A stretch of DNA of 16,085 nucleotides from Candidatus Eiseniibacteriota bacterium (GTDB taxonomy: Bacteria; Eisenbacteria; RBG-16-71-46; CAIMUX01; WJJG01), in contig VGIY01000024.1 in NCBI GenBank assembly GCA_016867695.1, forward strand, positions 1-16,085, written 5' to 3'. The notes below the pieces were generated by a model. The model saw nothing but the letters and a program-made list of their open reading frames with translations. It ran no database searches and had not been told where the DNA came from. Position numbers and translations under genes: made by a program. Shown one piece after another: positions 8,328-15,882 of the stretch; the first letter of the stretch is position 1, and each line of letters starts with the position of its first letter.

Positions 8328-9413
8328 CTATTGCAGCTTGATCGTCGACAGCGTCAGCAGCGCGAGCAGGATCGAGATGATCCAGAAGCGGATCACCACC
8401 TTCGTCTCGGGCATCTGGCCCAGTTCGAAGTGGTGGTGCAGCGGGGCCATGCGCAGCACCCGCCGCCCCCAGAACTTGTAGGCGACGACCTGCGCCACGA
8501 CCGAGAGCACCTCGGCCACGAAGAGACCGCCGACGATGACCAGCAGCAGCTCGCGCTTGATCAGCACGGCGACCATGCCCAGCGCCCCGCCCAGGGAGAG
8601 GCTCCCGGTGTCGCCCATGAAGACCTGCGCCGGATGGGCGTTGAACCAGAGGAATCCCAGGCCGGCGCCCAGGAAGGCCGCGCAGAAGACGGTCAGCTCC
8701 CCCGCGCCCTGGAGGAAGGGGATGTTCAGGTACTGGCTGAAGCGGGCGTGCCCGGAGACGTAGGCCAGGCCGCCGAAGGCCATCGCCGCCGGCAGGACCA
8801 TACCGACGGCGAGCCCGTCGAGACCGTCCGACAGGTTGACCGCGTTGCTGGCTCCGGTGACGACGAGGGCGACGAAAGGCACGTAGAGCAGCCCGAGATT
8901 GATGAAGGTGTCCTTGAGGAAGGGCACCGCCGTGCGCGCGGTGAGATCCCCGTAGAGGCCGCTCATCACGATCACGGTCCCGACGGCGAGGCCGGCGGCG
9001 AACTGCACCAGCAGCTTGTAGCGGCCGAGCAGGCCGCGGGCGCGGCCGCGCACGACGTGCAGGTAGTCGTCGAGGAACCCGAGCGCCCCGAGGATGAGCG
9101 TCGTCGCCAGGACGAGCTGGACCTGGACGTTCTTGACATCGGCCCAGAGCAGCGTCGGGAAGACGATCGCCGCCAGGATGAGCAGGCCACCCATCGTCGG
9201 CGTGCCCTCCTTGGCCAGGTGGCTCTGCGGCCCGTCACGGCGGACGAGCTGGCCGACCCGCATGCGCCGCAGGCGGCGGATCATCCAGGGACCGAGCAGG
9301 AAGCAGAGCAGCAGCGCCGTCACCGCGGCGTAGGCGGAGCGGAAGGTGATGTAGCGGAAGACGTTCAACGCGTGAAAGTGCTCGCTCAGGGGCACGAGGA
9401 GGTAGTAGAGCAT
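8328..9413 (-). CDS. mraY: Phospho-N-acetylmuramoyl-pentapeptide transferase MraY
   Basis: Ten-helix inner-membrane enzyme that transfers phospho-MurNAc-pentapeptide from UDP to undecaprenyl phosphate, giving lipid I. The 361-residue product aligns from its first residue with typical MraY (MLYYLLVPLSEHFHALNVF). Seen are GPQSHLAKEGTPTMGG (61-76), the Asp pair at 115-116 (FLDDYLHVV), NAVNLSDGLDGLA (190-202), NAHPAQVFMGDTGSLSLGG with catalytic-site D268, and RMAPLHHHFEL with the HHH triad at 326-328. The ATG at 9413 is preferred over an in-frame GTG 12 nt upstream because it matches the family N-terminus and leaves GGAGAGGG about 10 nt upstream. The GTG would also overlap the murEF stop. The usual DDxxK motif reads DDYLH here. 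Confidence 0.97.
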   Translation of the reverse strand: MLYYLLVPLSEHFHALNVFRYITFRSAYAAVTALLLCFLLGPWMIRRLRRMRVGQLVRRDGPQSHLAKEGTPTMGGLLILAAIVFPTLLWADVKNVQVQLVLATTLILGALGFLDDYLHVVRGRARGLLGRYKLLVQFAAGLAVGTVIVMSGLYGDLTARTAVPFLKDTFINLGLLYVPFVALVVTGASNAVNLSDGLDGLAVGMVLPAAMAFGGLAYVSGHARFSQYLNIPFLQGAGELTVFCAAFLGAGLGFLWFNAHPAQVFMGDTGSLSLGGALGMVAVLIKRELLLVIVGGLFVAEVLSVVAQVVAYKFWGRRVLRMAPLHHHFELGQMPETKVVIRFWIISILLALLTLSTIKLQ

Positions 9414-9414
9414 G

Positions 9415-12405
9415 CTAGTCGCCACCCTCTCCGTAGCTCGGCGCGATCACGCCGAGGTCCACGGGGATCCGCTCCAGCGCGGCCGCGCGCGCGCCCTTGA
9501 GCAGGACGGCATCCCCCGGCCGCAGGTAGGCGTGCAGGAAGCGCGCCGCCGCCGACGCCTCCGCGCACCAGAGGACGTGCCGGGCGCCCGCCCGCTGCGC
9601 CTCCGGCGCCGACGCGCGCGCCTCCTCGCCGAGGAAGACGGCCGCGTCGCAGAAGCCCGCCGCGCGCCCCATCTCGGCATGGATGGCCTCGCTCTCCCCG
9701 CCCAGCTCGCGCATCCCCCCGAAGACGAGGACGCGGCGCCCGGAGACCGGCAGGCCCGACAGGAATCCGAGCGCGTGGAGCACCGACTCGGGAGACGCGT
9801 TGTAGGTGTCCAGCAGCCAGGTGACGCCGTCCTTGACGACCGGGTCGAGGCGCCCCGGAACGGGCGCCGCCTCGGCCAACGCTCCCCAGTCGGGATCGGA
9901 GATCCCCAGGGCCCAGACCGCGGCCGCCGCGGCCAGCGCCGCGCGCGCCGCCGCCTGCCCGAGCAGGCGCAGGCGCAGCGGCTCGCTGCGCCCGCGCAGC
10001 AGGATCTCCGTCCCGTCGAGCGTCGCCTCGACCCGCTCGGCGGAGATCTCGGCCGCGGAGCCGAGGCCGAAGCGCACGATCCGGCCGCTCCAGCGTCTCG
10101 CCGCCTCCTCCAACCGCGGATCGTCGTCGGGCAGGACGAGCGCGCCGTCGGGAGAGAGCCCCTCCAGGATCTCCATCTTGGCCTCGAGCAGCGCCTCGGG
10201 GCCGCCGAAGCGGCCGAGGTGCGCGCGCCCGATGCCCGTGATCACGGCCACGTCGGGCCGCGCGACCCTCGCCAGCCGGGCGATCTCCCCGCGATGGTTG
10301 GCGCCCAGCTCGACGACGGCGAAGGCGTCCCCCTCCCGCAGCTGCAGCAGCGTCCAGGGCAGGCCGATCTCGTTGTTGCGGTTCCCGATCGTGCCGACGA
10401 CGCGGCCGCGGCCGCGCAGCAGGGCGAGGATGAGCTCCTTGGTGCCCGTCTTGCCGCTCGAGCCGGTGACGGCGATCACCTTCGGCGCGAGAGCGACGCG
10501 CAGCGCGGCGGCCCACTCCTGCAGCGCCTCGACCGGGTCGTCGACCAGCAGGTGGATCCCGCCCGAGCGGGCGGCCTTGCGCCGGCTCCACCAGGCCCGA
10601 CGGGCGACGGCCGCGGCGGCCCCCGCCTCCAGGGCGGGCGGGATGAACTGGTGCCCGTCGTGGCGCTCGCCGGCCAGCGCCACGAAGACCTCTCCCCCGG
10701 CGACGCGGCGGCTGTCGAGGCAGACGCCGGCGACGGACAGGTTCGAGACGAGCTTCCAGTCCTCCGGGGAGATCCCCGCCACCGTGGCCCGGGTCGCCCG
10801 GGCGATGGCGCCCAGCGACCAGGGATCCTCGCCGGGCCTGGGCAGCAGTGGCGGGTGGATGCGGCGAGCCAGCATGGCGCGCACGACATCCCGGTCGTCG
10901 AAGGGGAGGGTTCGATCGGCGAAGACCTGCAGCGCTTCGGCGCCGCGCCCGGCGACGACCAGGATCTCCCCCGGCCTCGCCGAGCCGATCGCCCGGGCCA
11001 GCGCCCGGCGGCGTCCGGCGACGCGCTCGACGGCGGCGGAGCCCCGGCGCGCGCCGCGCAGGACCGCGGCGGCGATCTGCTCGGGACTCTCCGAGCGGGG
11101 GTTGTCTTCGGTGACGATGACCCGGTCGGCCAGCCTCCCGGCCGCCTCGCCCATCGGCTCGCGCTTGCTCGGGTCGCGGTCCCCCCCGCAGCCGAAGACG
11201 ACCGTCAGGCGCCCGGGGCCGAGCTCGCGCGCCGCCCGCAGCAGCCCGTCCAGCGCCTCGGGCGTGTGCGCATAGTCGACGATGACGGTGAGCGGAAGCC
11301 CGCTCGTGATCGCCTCGAAGCGCCCCGGCACCGCCTGCAGGCCCGCCGCGCCCGCGGCGATCTCCCGCGGCGGGATCCCGAGCGTGTGGGCGATGGCGGC
11401 GGCGGCGAGCAGGTTGCGCAGGTGGAAGGGCCCGAGCACCGGCACCTGCAGCCCGCAGCGCTCTCCGTCGAAGGCGATCTCGAGTTCCAGCCCCCGCGCG
11501 TCCGCGCGCCCGCCGAGGAGCCGGATGCGCGCCGCCTCGTCCGTTCCGTAGGTGACGCAGTCGGGCCGTGCGGACGCCAGGCGGCGGCCGAACGCGTCGT
11601 CGAGGTTGAGGATCTCGGCCACGGGCTCCTGCTCCCAGGGCCCGCCCCGCGTGGCCCGGTCGAAGAGCCCCGCCTTGGCCTCCAGGTAGGCCTCGCGCGT
11701 GCCGTGGAAGTCGAGATGGTCGGCCGTCACCTGCGTCAGCGCGACGGCGCGGAACTGGCAGCCGAAGACGCGCCGCTGCGCCAGCGCGTGGGAGGAAACC
11801 TCGGCGATGACGTCCTGCACGCCCTCGTCGCGCAGGCGCGCCAGCGTCTCCTGGAAGAGGGGCGCCTCGGGAGTGGTCGGCTGCCAGGTGCGCGCCGGAT
11901 CGCGGTCCCTCTCCTCGGCGGTCTGCGCCTCGCCCCAGTCCATCCGCTCGCCGCCGGCGCCGCGCACGCCGAGCGTGCCGAGCGCCGCCGCCCTCCGCCC
12001 CGCGGCGGCCAGGAGCTGCTGCCCGAACCAGCAGGTGCTCGTCTTGCCGTCGGTGCCGGTCACGCCCACCAGGCGAAGAGCCTGGGAGGGCTGGCCATGG
12101 AAGCGCGCCGCGCAGAGGGCCAGCGCCTCGCGCGCGCACCGCGCCCGCAGCACCGGTCCCGGCCCCGCGGGCACGGCCGCATCTCCCTCCACGAGCAGGG
12201 CGGCGGCCCCGCGGGCCCAGGCGTCGGCGGCGAAGCGCGCTCCGTCGGCGCGCATTCCGGGGAGGGCGAAGAAGAGGTCGCCCGGGCGCACCTCGCGGCT
12301 GTCCGTGCGCAACCCGCCGATCTCCGGATCGGGGGAAGTCGACGGCGCGCCGGCCCAGACCTCAGCGGGCAGCGCACGCAGCAAGTCCTGCAGCCGGACC
12401 GCCAA
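9415..12405 (-). CDS. murEF: MurE-MurF fusion: bifunctional UDP-MurNAc-tripeptide and -pentapeptide synthetase
   Basis: One 996-residue frame carries two complete Mur ligases. MurE half (1 to about 512): P-loop TGTDGKTST (116-124), TTPE (177-180), EVSSHAL (202-208), TADHLDFHG, AKAGLF with the carbamylatable K244, GCGGDRDPSK (405-414), and DNPR (434-437), the meso-DAP-binding motif. It should add meso-DAP to UDP-MurNAc-L-Ala-D-Glu. MurF half (about 528-996): P-loop TGSSGKTGTKE (647-657), TIGNRNNEIGLPWTLL, ELGANHRGEI, AHLGRFGG, EAKMEI (K743), DTYNASPES and FGGMRELG. It should add D-Ala-D-Ala. The linker is only about 15 residues. No frameshift or stop separates the halves, and no good ribosome binding site precedes Met511. 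The start is TTG at 12405, with GGAGGA 6 nt upstream, 44 nt inside ftsI; no in-frame ATG lies near. Upstream in-frame residues are Arg/Pro-rich shadow. mraY begins one base after the stop. Confidence 0.95.
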   Translation of the reverse strand: MAVRLQDLLRALPAEVWAGAPSTSPDPEIGGLRTDSREVRPGDLFFALPGMRADGARFAADAWARGAAALLVEGDAAVPAGPGPVLRARCAREALALCAARFHGQPSQALRLVGVTGTDGKTSTCWFGQQLLAAAGRRAAALGTLGVRGAGGERMDWGEAQTAEERDRDPARTWQPTTPEAPLFQETLARLRDEGVQDVIAEVSSHALAQRRVFGCQFRAVALTQVTADHLDFHGTREAYLEAKAGLFDRATRGGPWEQEPVAEILNLDDAFGRRLASARPDCVTYGTDEAARIRLLGGRADARGLELEIAFDGERCGLQVPVLGPFHLRNLLAAAAIAHTLGIPPREIAAGAAGLQAVPGRFEAITSGLPLTVIVDYAHTPEALDGLLRAARELGPGRLTVVFGCGGDRDPSKREPMGEAAGRLADRVIVTEDNPRSESPEQIAAAVLRGARRGSAAVERVAGRRRALARAIGSARPGEILVVAGRGAEALQVFADRTLPFDDRDVVRAMLARRIHPPLLPRPGEDPWSLGAIARATRATVAGISPEDWKLVSNLSVAGVCLDSRRVAGGEVFVALAGERHDGHQFIPPALEAGAAAAVARRAWWSRRKAARSGGIHLLVDDPVEALQEWAAALRVALAPKVIAVTGSSGKTGTKELILALLRGRGRVVGTIGNRNNEIGLPWTLLQLREGDAFAVVELGANHRGEIARLARVARPDVAVITGIGRAHLGRFGGPEALLEAKMEILEGLSPDGALVLPDDDPRLEEAARRWSGRIVRFGLGSAAEISAERVEATLDGTEILLRGRSEPLRLRLLGQAAARAALAAAAAVWALGISDPDWGALAEAAPVPGRLDPVVKDGVTWLLDTYNASPESVLHALGFLSGLPVSGRRVLVFGGMRELGGESEAIHAEMGRAAGFCDAAVFLGEEARASAPEAQRAGARHVLWCAEASAAARFLHAYLRPGDAVLLKGARAAALERIPVDLGVIAPSYGEGGD

Positions 12406-14524
12406 ACTCGTTCCTCCGCAGCGCCTCCTCGCGGGCCCGCGAGGCGCGGGGCGAGGCCCAGATCTCGCAGAGGGTCCCCGAGGGCACCTCGCTGCCGGCC
12501 GCCGGCGCCTGCTCCACGACCCATCCCGATCCGCGCACGCCCGGCGCCAAACCCGCCTGCGCGGCCAACGATACCGCACGGCGCAGGGAAAGTCCCGCCA
12601 AGTTCGGCACGCGCACCGCTCGATCCCGGTCGCGGTCGGCGAGCGCGAGCCGCACCACGCTGCCGCGCGGCACGCTGGCGTAGGGCTGCGGCGCGAGCTC
12701 CTCGACGCGGCCGCCCAGGCCCTCCAGGACCGGGATCAGGCCCGCCGCATGCAGCGCTTCGCGGGCGGCCTGGACACCGAACCCGCGCACATCCGGAACT
12801 ACGATCGGCGCCTCGATGCACTCCGCCATCGGCATCGAGGAGGCGCGTCCATCCTCCAGCCACCAGGCCAGATCCTCGACGATGCGGCGGAAGATCGGCG
12901 CGGCCACCTTGCCGGCCGAGAGATCCCCCTCGGCCCACACGGTCACCGCGACCACGCAGTGGGGATCGTCCCAGGGGGCGAAGCCGATGAAGCTGACGAT
13001 GTGCTTGTTGCCGAGGTAGCGCCCGAGCGCGGGGTCGTAGATCTGCGCCGTGCCGGTCTTCCCGGCCGGAGCGAAGCTCGCCGCCTCCGCCTCCTTGCCC
13101 GTCCCCTCGCAGACCACCCGCCGCAGCAGCCCGCGCATCGTCACCGCCGTCTCCGCCGAGAGCACGCGCCGCACGGCCTCGGGCTGGAAGGTCTCCAGGA
13201 CGCGCCCCTGGGGATCGAGCCTCGCGCGCACGAGCAGCGGCTTCATCAGCCAGCCGTCGTTGGCCACGGCCGCGTAGGCCAGCGCCATCTGCAGTCCGGT
13301 GACCGACACTTCCTGGCCGTAGGCGATGGTCAGCAGGGATCGCTCCGACCAGCCGGGCTGCAGCGGATGCGGCAGGCTGCCGGCAGCCTCCCCGCCGAGG
13401 GGGATGCCGGTCGGCTGGCCGAAGCCGAAGGCCTGGGCCATGCGGTAGAAGCGCTGCCAGCCGGTGCGCTCGGCGACGATGCCGTTGCCGATGTTGGAGG
13501 AGAAGACGAGCGCCTCGGCGGCCGTGACGACCCCCATCTTCTTCACGTCCCTGACCTCGCCCCCCGGAACGCGGCGCCGCCCGTTGCCGCAGTCGACGAG
13601 ATCGCTCGGCGAGACCAGGCCCGACTCGAGCGCGGCGGAGAAGGTGTTGATCTTGAAGGTGCTGCCCGGCTCGAACTGGTCGGTCACGCAGCGCACGCGC
13701 AGCAGGTCGGGATCGATCCGTCCCGGGTCCTGCGGGTCGAAGCTGGGCTCGCCCCACAGGGAGAGGATCTCCCCGCTGCGCGGATCGAGCACCAGGGCGA
13801 AGCCCTCGGCCGCGCCGAACTCGGCCATCCCCTCGGTCAGCCGGTAGCGGACGACCTCCTGCACGCGGGCGTCGAGAGAAAGCAGGAGTCCCCCGCCCGG
13901 GCGCGGCTCGCGGAGCACCCGCGGGGCCAGGGTCTGCTGCGGGCGGCCGCTTCCGGTGACGAAGCGCAGCACGCGGCCAGGCTCGCCGGAAAGCCAGTCG
14001 TCGAACTGGCACTCCAGTCCCGACAGCCCCGCGCCGTCGATGCCGACGAGCCCGAGCGCCTGGGGAGCGCTGGCGCCGGAGGGGTAAAAGCGCTTCATCT
14101 CCGGCTCGAGGCGCACGCCGGGGTGGCGGGCGACGAAGTCGCGGGCGAAGGACTCGGGCACCCAGCGCCGGGTCAGGTAGTGATAGGTGCTGCGGCTGGC
14201 GGCCAGCCTGGCCGGCTGCTCCGGGGCGCAGAGCCCGGCGCGCGCCAGTTCCTCCGCCGCGGCGACGAGTTCGGGGCAGCTCGCTCCGGCCCAGACGAGC
14301 GACGGGTTCTCCATCGAGCAGACCAGCGTGCGCCCGGCGCGGTCGACGATCGGCCCGCGCGGCGGCGGGATCGGCTCGACCTGGGTCTGTTGATCCTCCG
14401 CCTCGGCCTTGAGCGCCGCGTGGCGACCGAGCGCCAGGTATCCGGCCCGCAGGAGGAGGGCGGCGAAGAGGAGGGCCGCCAGGCCGAGCACGACGCGCAG
14501 CCGCCCGTCGCTCGCCGCGCTCAT
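12362..14524 (-). CDS. ftsI: Septal class B penicillin-binding protein (FtsI/PBP3, SpoVD-like) with two PASTA domains
   Basis: Periplasmic DD-transpeptidase, anchored in the inner membrane, that crosslinks septal peptidoglycan with FtsW. The 720-residue product has a short cytoplasmic tail, one membrane helix at about 9-32, and a dimerisation/pedestal domain beginning with RGPIVDRAGRTL (56-67). The transpeptidase domain has active-site STFK (S288, K291), SSN (342-344) and KTGT (489-492). Two PASTA domains follow, at about 574-629 (VVPDVRG) and 636-690 (VRVPNLAG), then a charged tail. PASTA repeats are absent from E. coli FtsI but known in SpoVD and PBP2x and in FtsI of several Gram-negative phyla. 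The ATG at 14524 overlaps the ftsL stop (ATGA) with GGAG 8 nt upstream; the frame continues upstream but those residues are out-of-frame ftsL/rsmH. Its 3' end overlaps murEF by 44 nt. Confidence 0.96.
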   Translation of the reverse strand: MSAASDGRLRVVLGLAALLFAALLLRAGYLALGRHAALKAEAEDQQTQVEPIPPPRGPIVDRAGRTLVCSMENPSLVWAGASCPELVAAAEELARAGLCAPEQPARLAASRSTYHYLTRRWVPESFARDFVARHPGVRLEPEMKRFYPSGASAPQALGLVGIDGAGLSGLECQFDDWLSGEPGRVLRFVTGSGRPQQTLAPRVLREPRPGGGLLLSLDARVQEVVRYRLTEGMAEFGAAEGFALVLDPRSGEILSLWGEPSFDPQDPGRIDPDLLRVRCVTDQFEPGSTFKINTFSAALESGLVSPSDLVDCGNGRRRVPGGEVRDVKKMGVVTAAEALVFSSNIGNGIVAERTGWQRFYRMAQAFGFGQPTGIPLGGEAAGSLPHPLQPGWSERSLLTIAYGQEVSVTGLQMALAYAAVANDGWLMKPLLVRARLDPQGRVLETFQPEAVRRVLSAETAVTMRGLLRRVVCEGTGKEAEAASFAPAGKTGTAQIYDPALGRYLGNKHIVSFIGFAPWDDPHCVVAVTVWAEGDLSAGKVAAPIFRRIVEDLAWWLEDGRASSMPMAECIEAPIVVPDVRGFGVQAAREALHAAGLIPVLEGLGGRVEELAPQPYASVPRGSVVRLALADRDRDRAVRVPNLAGLSLRRAVSLAAQAGLAPGVRGSGWVVEQAPAAGSEVPSGTLCEIWASPRASRAREEALRRNEFGGPAAGLAACAAR

Positions 14525-14952
14525 CGATCCTGCTCCGGTCCGGTCGCGGGCGCCGGGGAGGCTCCCTTCTGCGCCGCCAGCACGGGACCGCCGCCGGACA
14601 GCAGGTCCAGCACGGCCATGGCCAGGGAACGCTCCGCCGCCGGGGCGGCGGGCGGCGCCGTCAGTGCCAGCACCTGTCCCCCTTGCGGCGAGTCGGCGCC
14701 GCGGGGACGGATCCGCGGAAGGATGTGCGAGATGTCGGTGCGGACCGCGAAGGATCGCGCCTGCTGGCCGAGGTCGCGCACGAGCTGCGCCTCGACCTGA
14801 TCGAGCTCGGCCAGCCGCTTCTGCATCAGTCGCGCCTGCAGGTCCTGGCGCATGGAGAGCAGCAGGCTGGCGCAGAGAAGCGGGCTCAGGAGCAGCAGCA
14901 GCGTCCATCCCCCCGCGCGCCTCTCGCGCCGGGGCCGGACCGGGACTCTCAG
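14521..14952 (-). CDS. ftsL: FtsL-like bitopic division protein, apparent CTG start
   Basis: A small protein in the ftsL position between rsmH and ftsI. Read from CTG at 14952 it has 143 residues: a basic N-terminus (RVPVRPRRERR), one membrane helix at about 16-34, then a heptad-like, charged stretch at about 36-66 (MRQDLQARLMQKRLAELDQVEAQLV, split here between the helix end and coil), and a Pro/Ala-rich tail. Short cytoplasmic tail, single helix and periplasmic coiled coil are the FtsL plan; FtsL diverges too fast for motif recognition. No ATG, GTG or TTG precedes the helix near the rsmH end. The first ATG (14853) falls just after the helix and would remove it. The CTG overlaps the rsmH stop as CTGA, echoing the ATGA/GTGA junctions elsewhere, but no good ribosome binding site lies at the right distance. 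The gene is well supported, its exact start is not. Confidence 0.8.
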   Translation of the reverse strand: MRVPVRPRRERRAGGWTLLLLLSPLLCASLLLSMRQDLQARLMQKRLAELDQVEAQLVRDLGQQARSFAVRTDISHILPRIRPRGADSPQGGQVLALTAPPAAPAAERSLAMAVLDLLSGGGPVLAAQKGASPAPATGPEQDR

Positions 14953-15854
14953 GAAGGCGGCCGGACCAAGATCCTCCGCAGGGCCCGCAAGCGGGCGCTG
15001 CGGGCGCGCGGATTGCGCCGCGCCTCCTCCGGCGCGGGTCGCCGCGGACCCTTCCAGAGCGGCTCCATGCGCCAGTCGCCCGGCGGCGGCTCCGGGCCCG
15101 CCCGGCGCCCGAGTCGCTTCACGCGGCGATCCTCCTGCGACTGATACGAGATGACGCACAGCACACCCCCTGGCTTCAACGCCGCCGGGATCGTTTCGAG
15201 CACGCGGTCCAGCGCCTCCATCTCGAGATTGACGGCCATGCGCAGCGCCGCGAAGACGCTGCCGAGCAGCTTCGGGGTCGCGCGCCGCCCGAGGCGGGCC
15301 CGCAGGCAGGCGACGAGATCGCTCGTGCGCGCGAGCGCCCGGCGCTCGCGCCAGGAGAGGATCCCGGCGGCGATGCGCCACGGATCGGCCCGAGTGGTCC
15401 CCTCGGCCAGCAGGCCGGCGAGCGTCTCGCCGTCGATCCGCGCGAGGAGCTCGGCCGCCGTCTCCCCTCGGGAGGGGTCGAAGCGCATGTCGAGCGGGCC
15501 GTCGAGTCGGTAGGAGAACCCGCGGGCCGGGTCGTCGAGCGCGCCCGATCGCAGGCCGAGGTCGAGGAGCACGCCGTCGAGATCCCTCCAACCGCGCTCG
15601 GCCAGCCGCTCGGCGGCGCCGGCGAAGTCGCCCCGCTCGACCAGGGCGCGCTCGCCGAAACCGGCCAGGGCCGCGCGCGCGGCCGCCACAGCCTCTGCAT
15701 CGCGATCCAGCCCCATCAGGCGCCCCTCGGGCGCCGCCTCCAGGATGCCGCGGGCGTGTCCGCCCTCGCCGACGGTCAGGTCGGCGTACCGGCCGCAGGG
15801 GTTGGCCACCAGCGCGGCCGTCACTTCCTCGATCATCACCGGTTCATGACGCAC
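14949..15854 (-). CDS. rsmH: 16S rRNA (cytosine(1402)-N(4))-methyltransferase RsmH
   Basis: SAM-dependent methyltransferase (formerly MraW) that modifies N4 of C1402 in 16S rRNA; it is the customary first or second gene of the dcw cluster. The 301-residue product starts RHEPVMIEEV, matching the family's HxPVLLxEV opening. It has the SAM-binding segment DLTVGEGGHARGIL (25-38), GLDRDAEA (48-55), LLDLGLRSGALDDPARGFSY (96-115) and GPLDMRFD (119-126). Near the C-terminus come FAALRMAVNLEM and ISYQSQEDRRVK (235-246). Several positions differ from the usual pattern: GEGGHA for GxGGHS, DLGLRSGALD for DLGVSSxQLD, and SYQSQEDR for S(F/Y)HSLEDR. The start is GTG at 15854; a GGAG lies about 12 nt upstream, which is weak. 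The frame is otherwise intact, so the gene is probably functional. Confidence 0.93.
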   Translation of the reverse strand: MRHEPVMIEEVTAALVANPCGRYADLTVGEGGHARGILEAAPEGRLMGLDRDAEAVAAARAALAGFGERALVERGDFAGAAERLAERGWRDLDGVLLDLGLRSGALDDPARGFSYRLDGPLDMRFDPSRGETAAELLARIDGETLAGLLAEGTTRADPWRIAAGILSWRERRALARTSDLVACLRARLGRRATPKLLGSVFAALRMAVNLEMEALDRVLETIPAALKPGGVLCVISYQSQEDRRVKRLGRRAGPEPPPGDWRMEPLWKGPRRPAPEEARRNPRARSARLRALRRILVRPPS

Positions 15855-15882
15855 GGCCTGGGCGGGCTCCGGCGGGAGGCGT

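Noticed and set aside
10846..10890. Separate murF start at Met511 of the fusion
   Set aside because: The ATG at 10875 has no Shine-Dalgarno at a proper distance, and the frame runs without a stop from MurE to MurF, so a single fused product is more likely.
9412..12990. Very long plus-strand frame (about 1190 codons) opposite murEF and ftsI
   Set aside because: The opposite strand carries well-supported ligase and PBP motifs throughout. The antisense protein is low-complexity, dominated by Arg, Gly, Ala, Pro, with no domain visible; this is expected in very GC-rich coding DNA.
11699..14800. Plus-strand frame of about 1030 codons opposite ftsI and ftsL
   Set aside because: Antisense shadow of ftsI and murEF with biased composition and no motif.
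14525..14908. N-terminal extension of ftsI to an upstream ATG
   Set aside because: The residues overlap ftsL in another frame, have shadow composition and would precede the normal cytoplasmic tail and membrane helix. The ATGA-coupled start fits the family.
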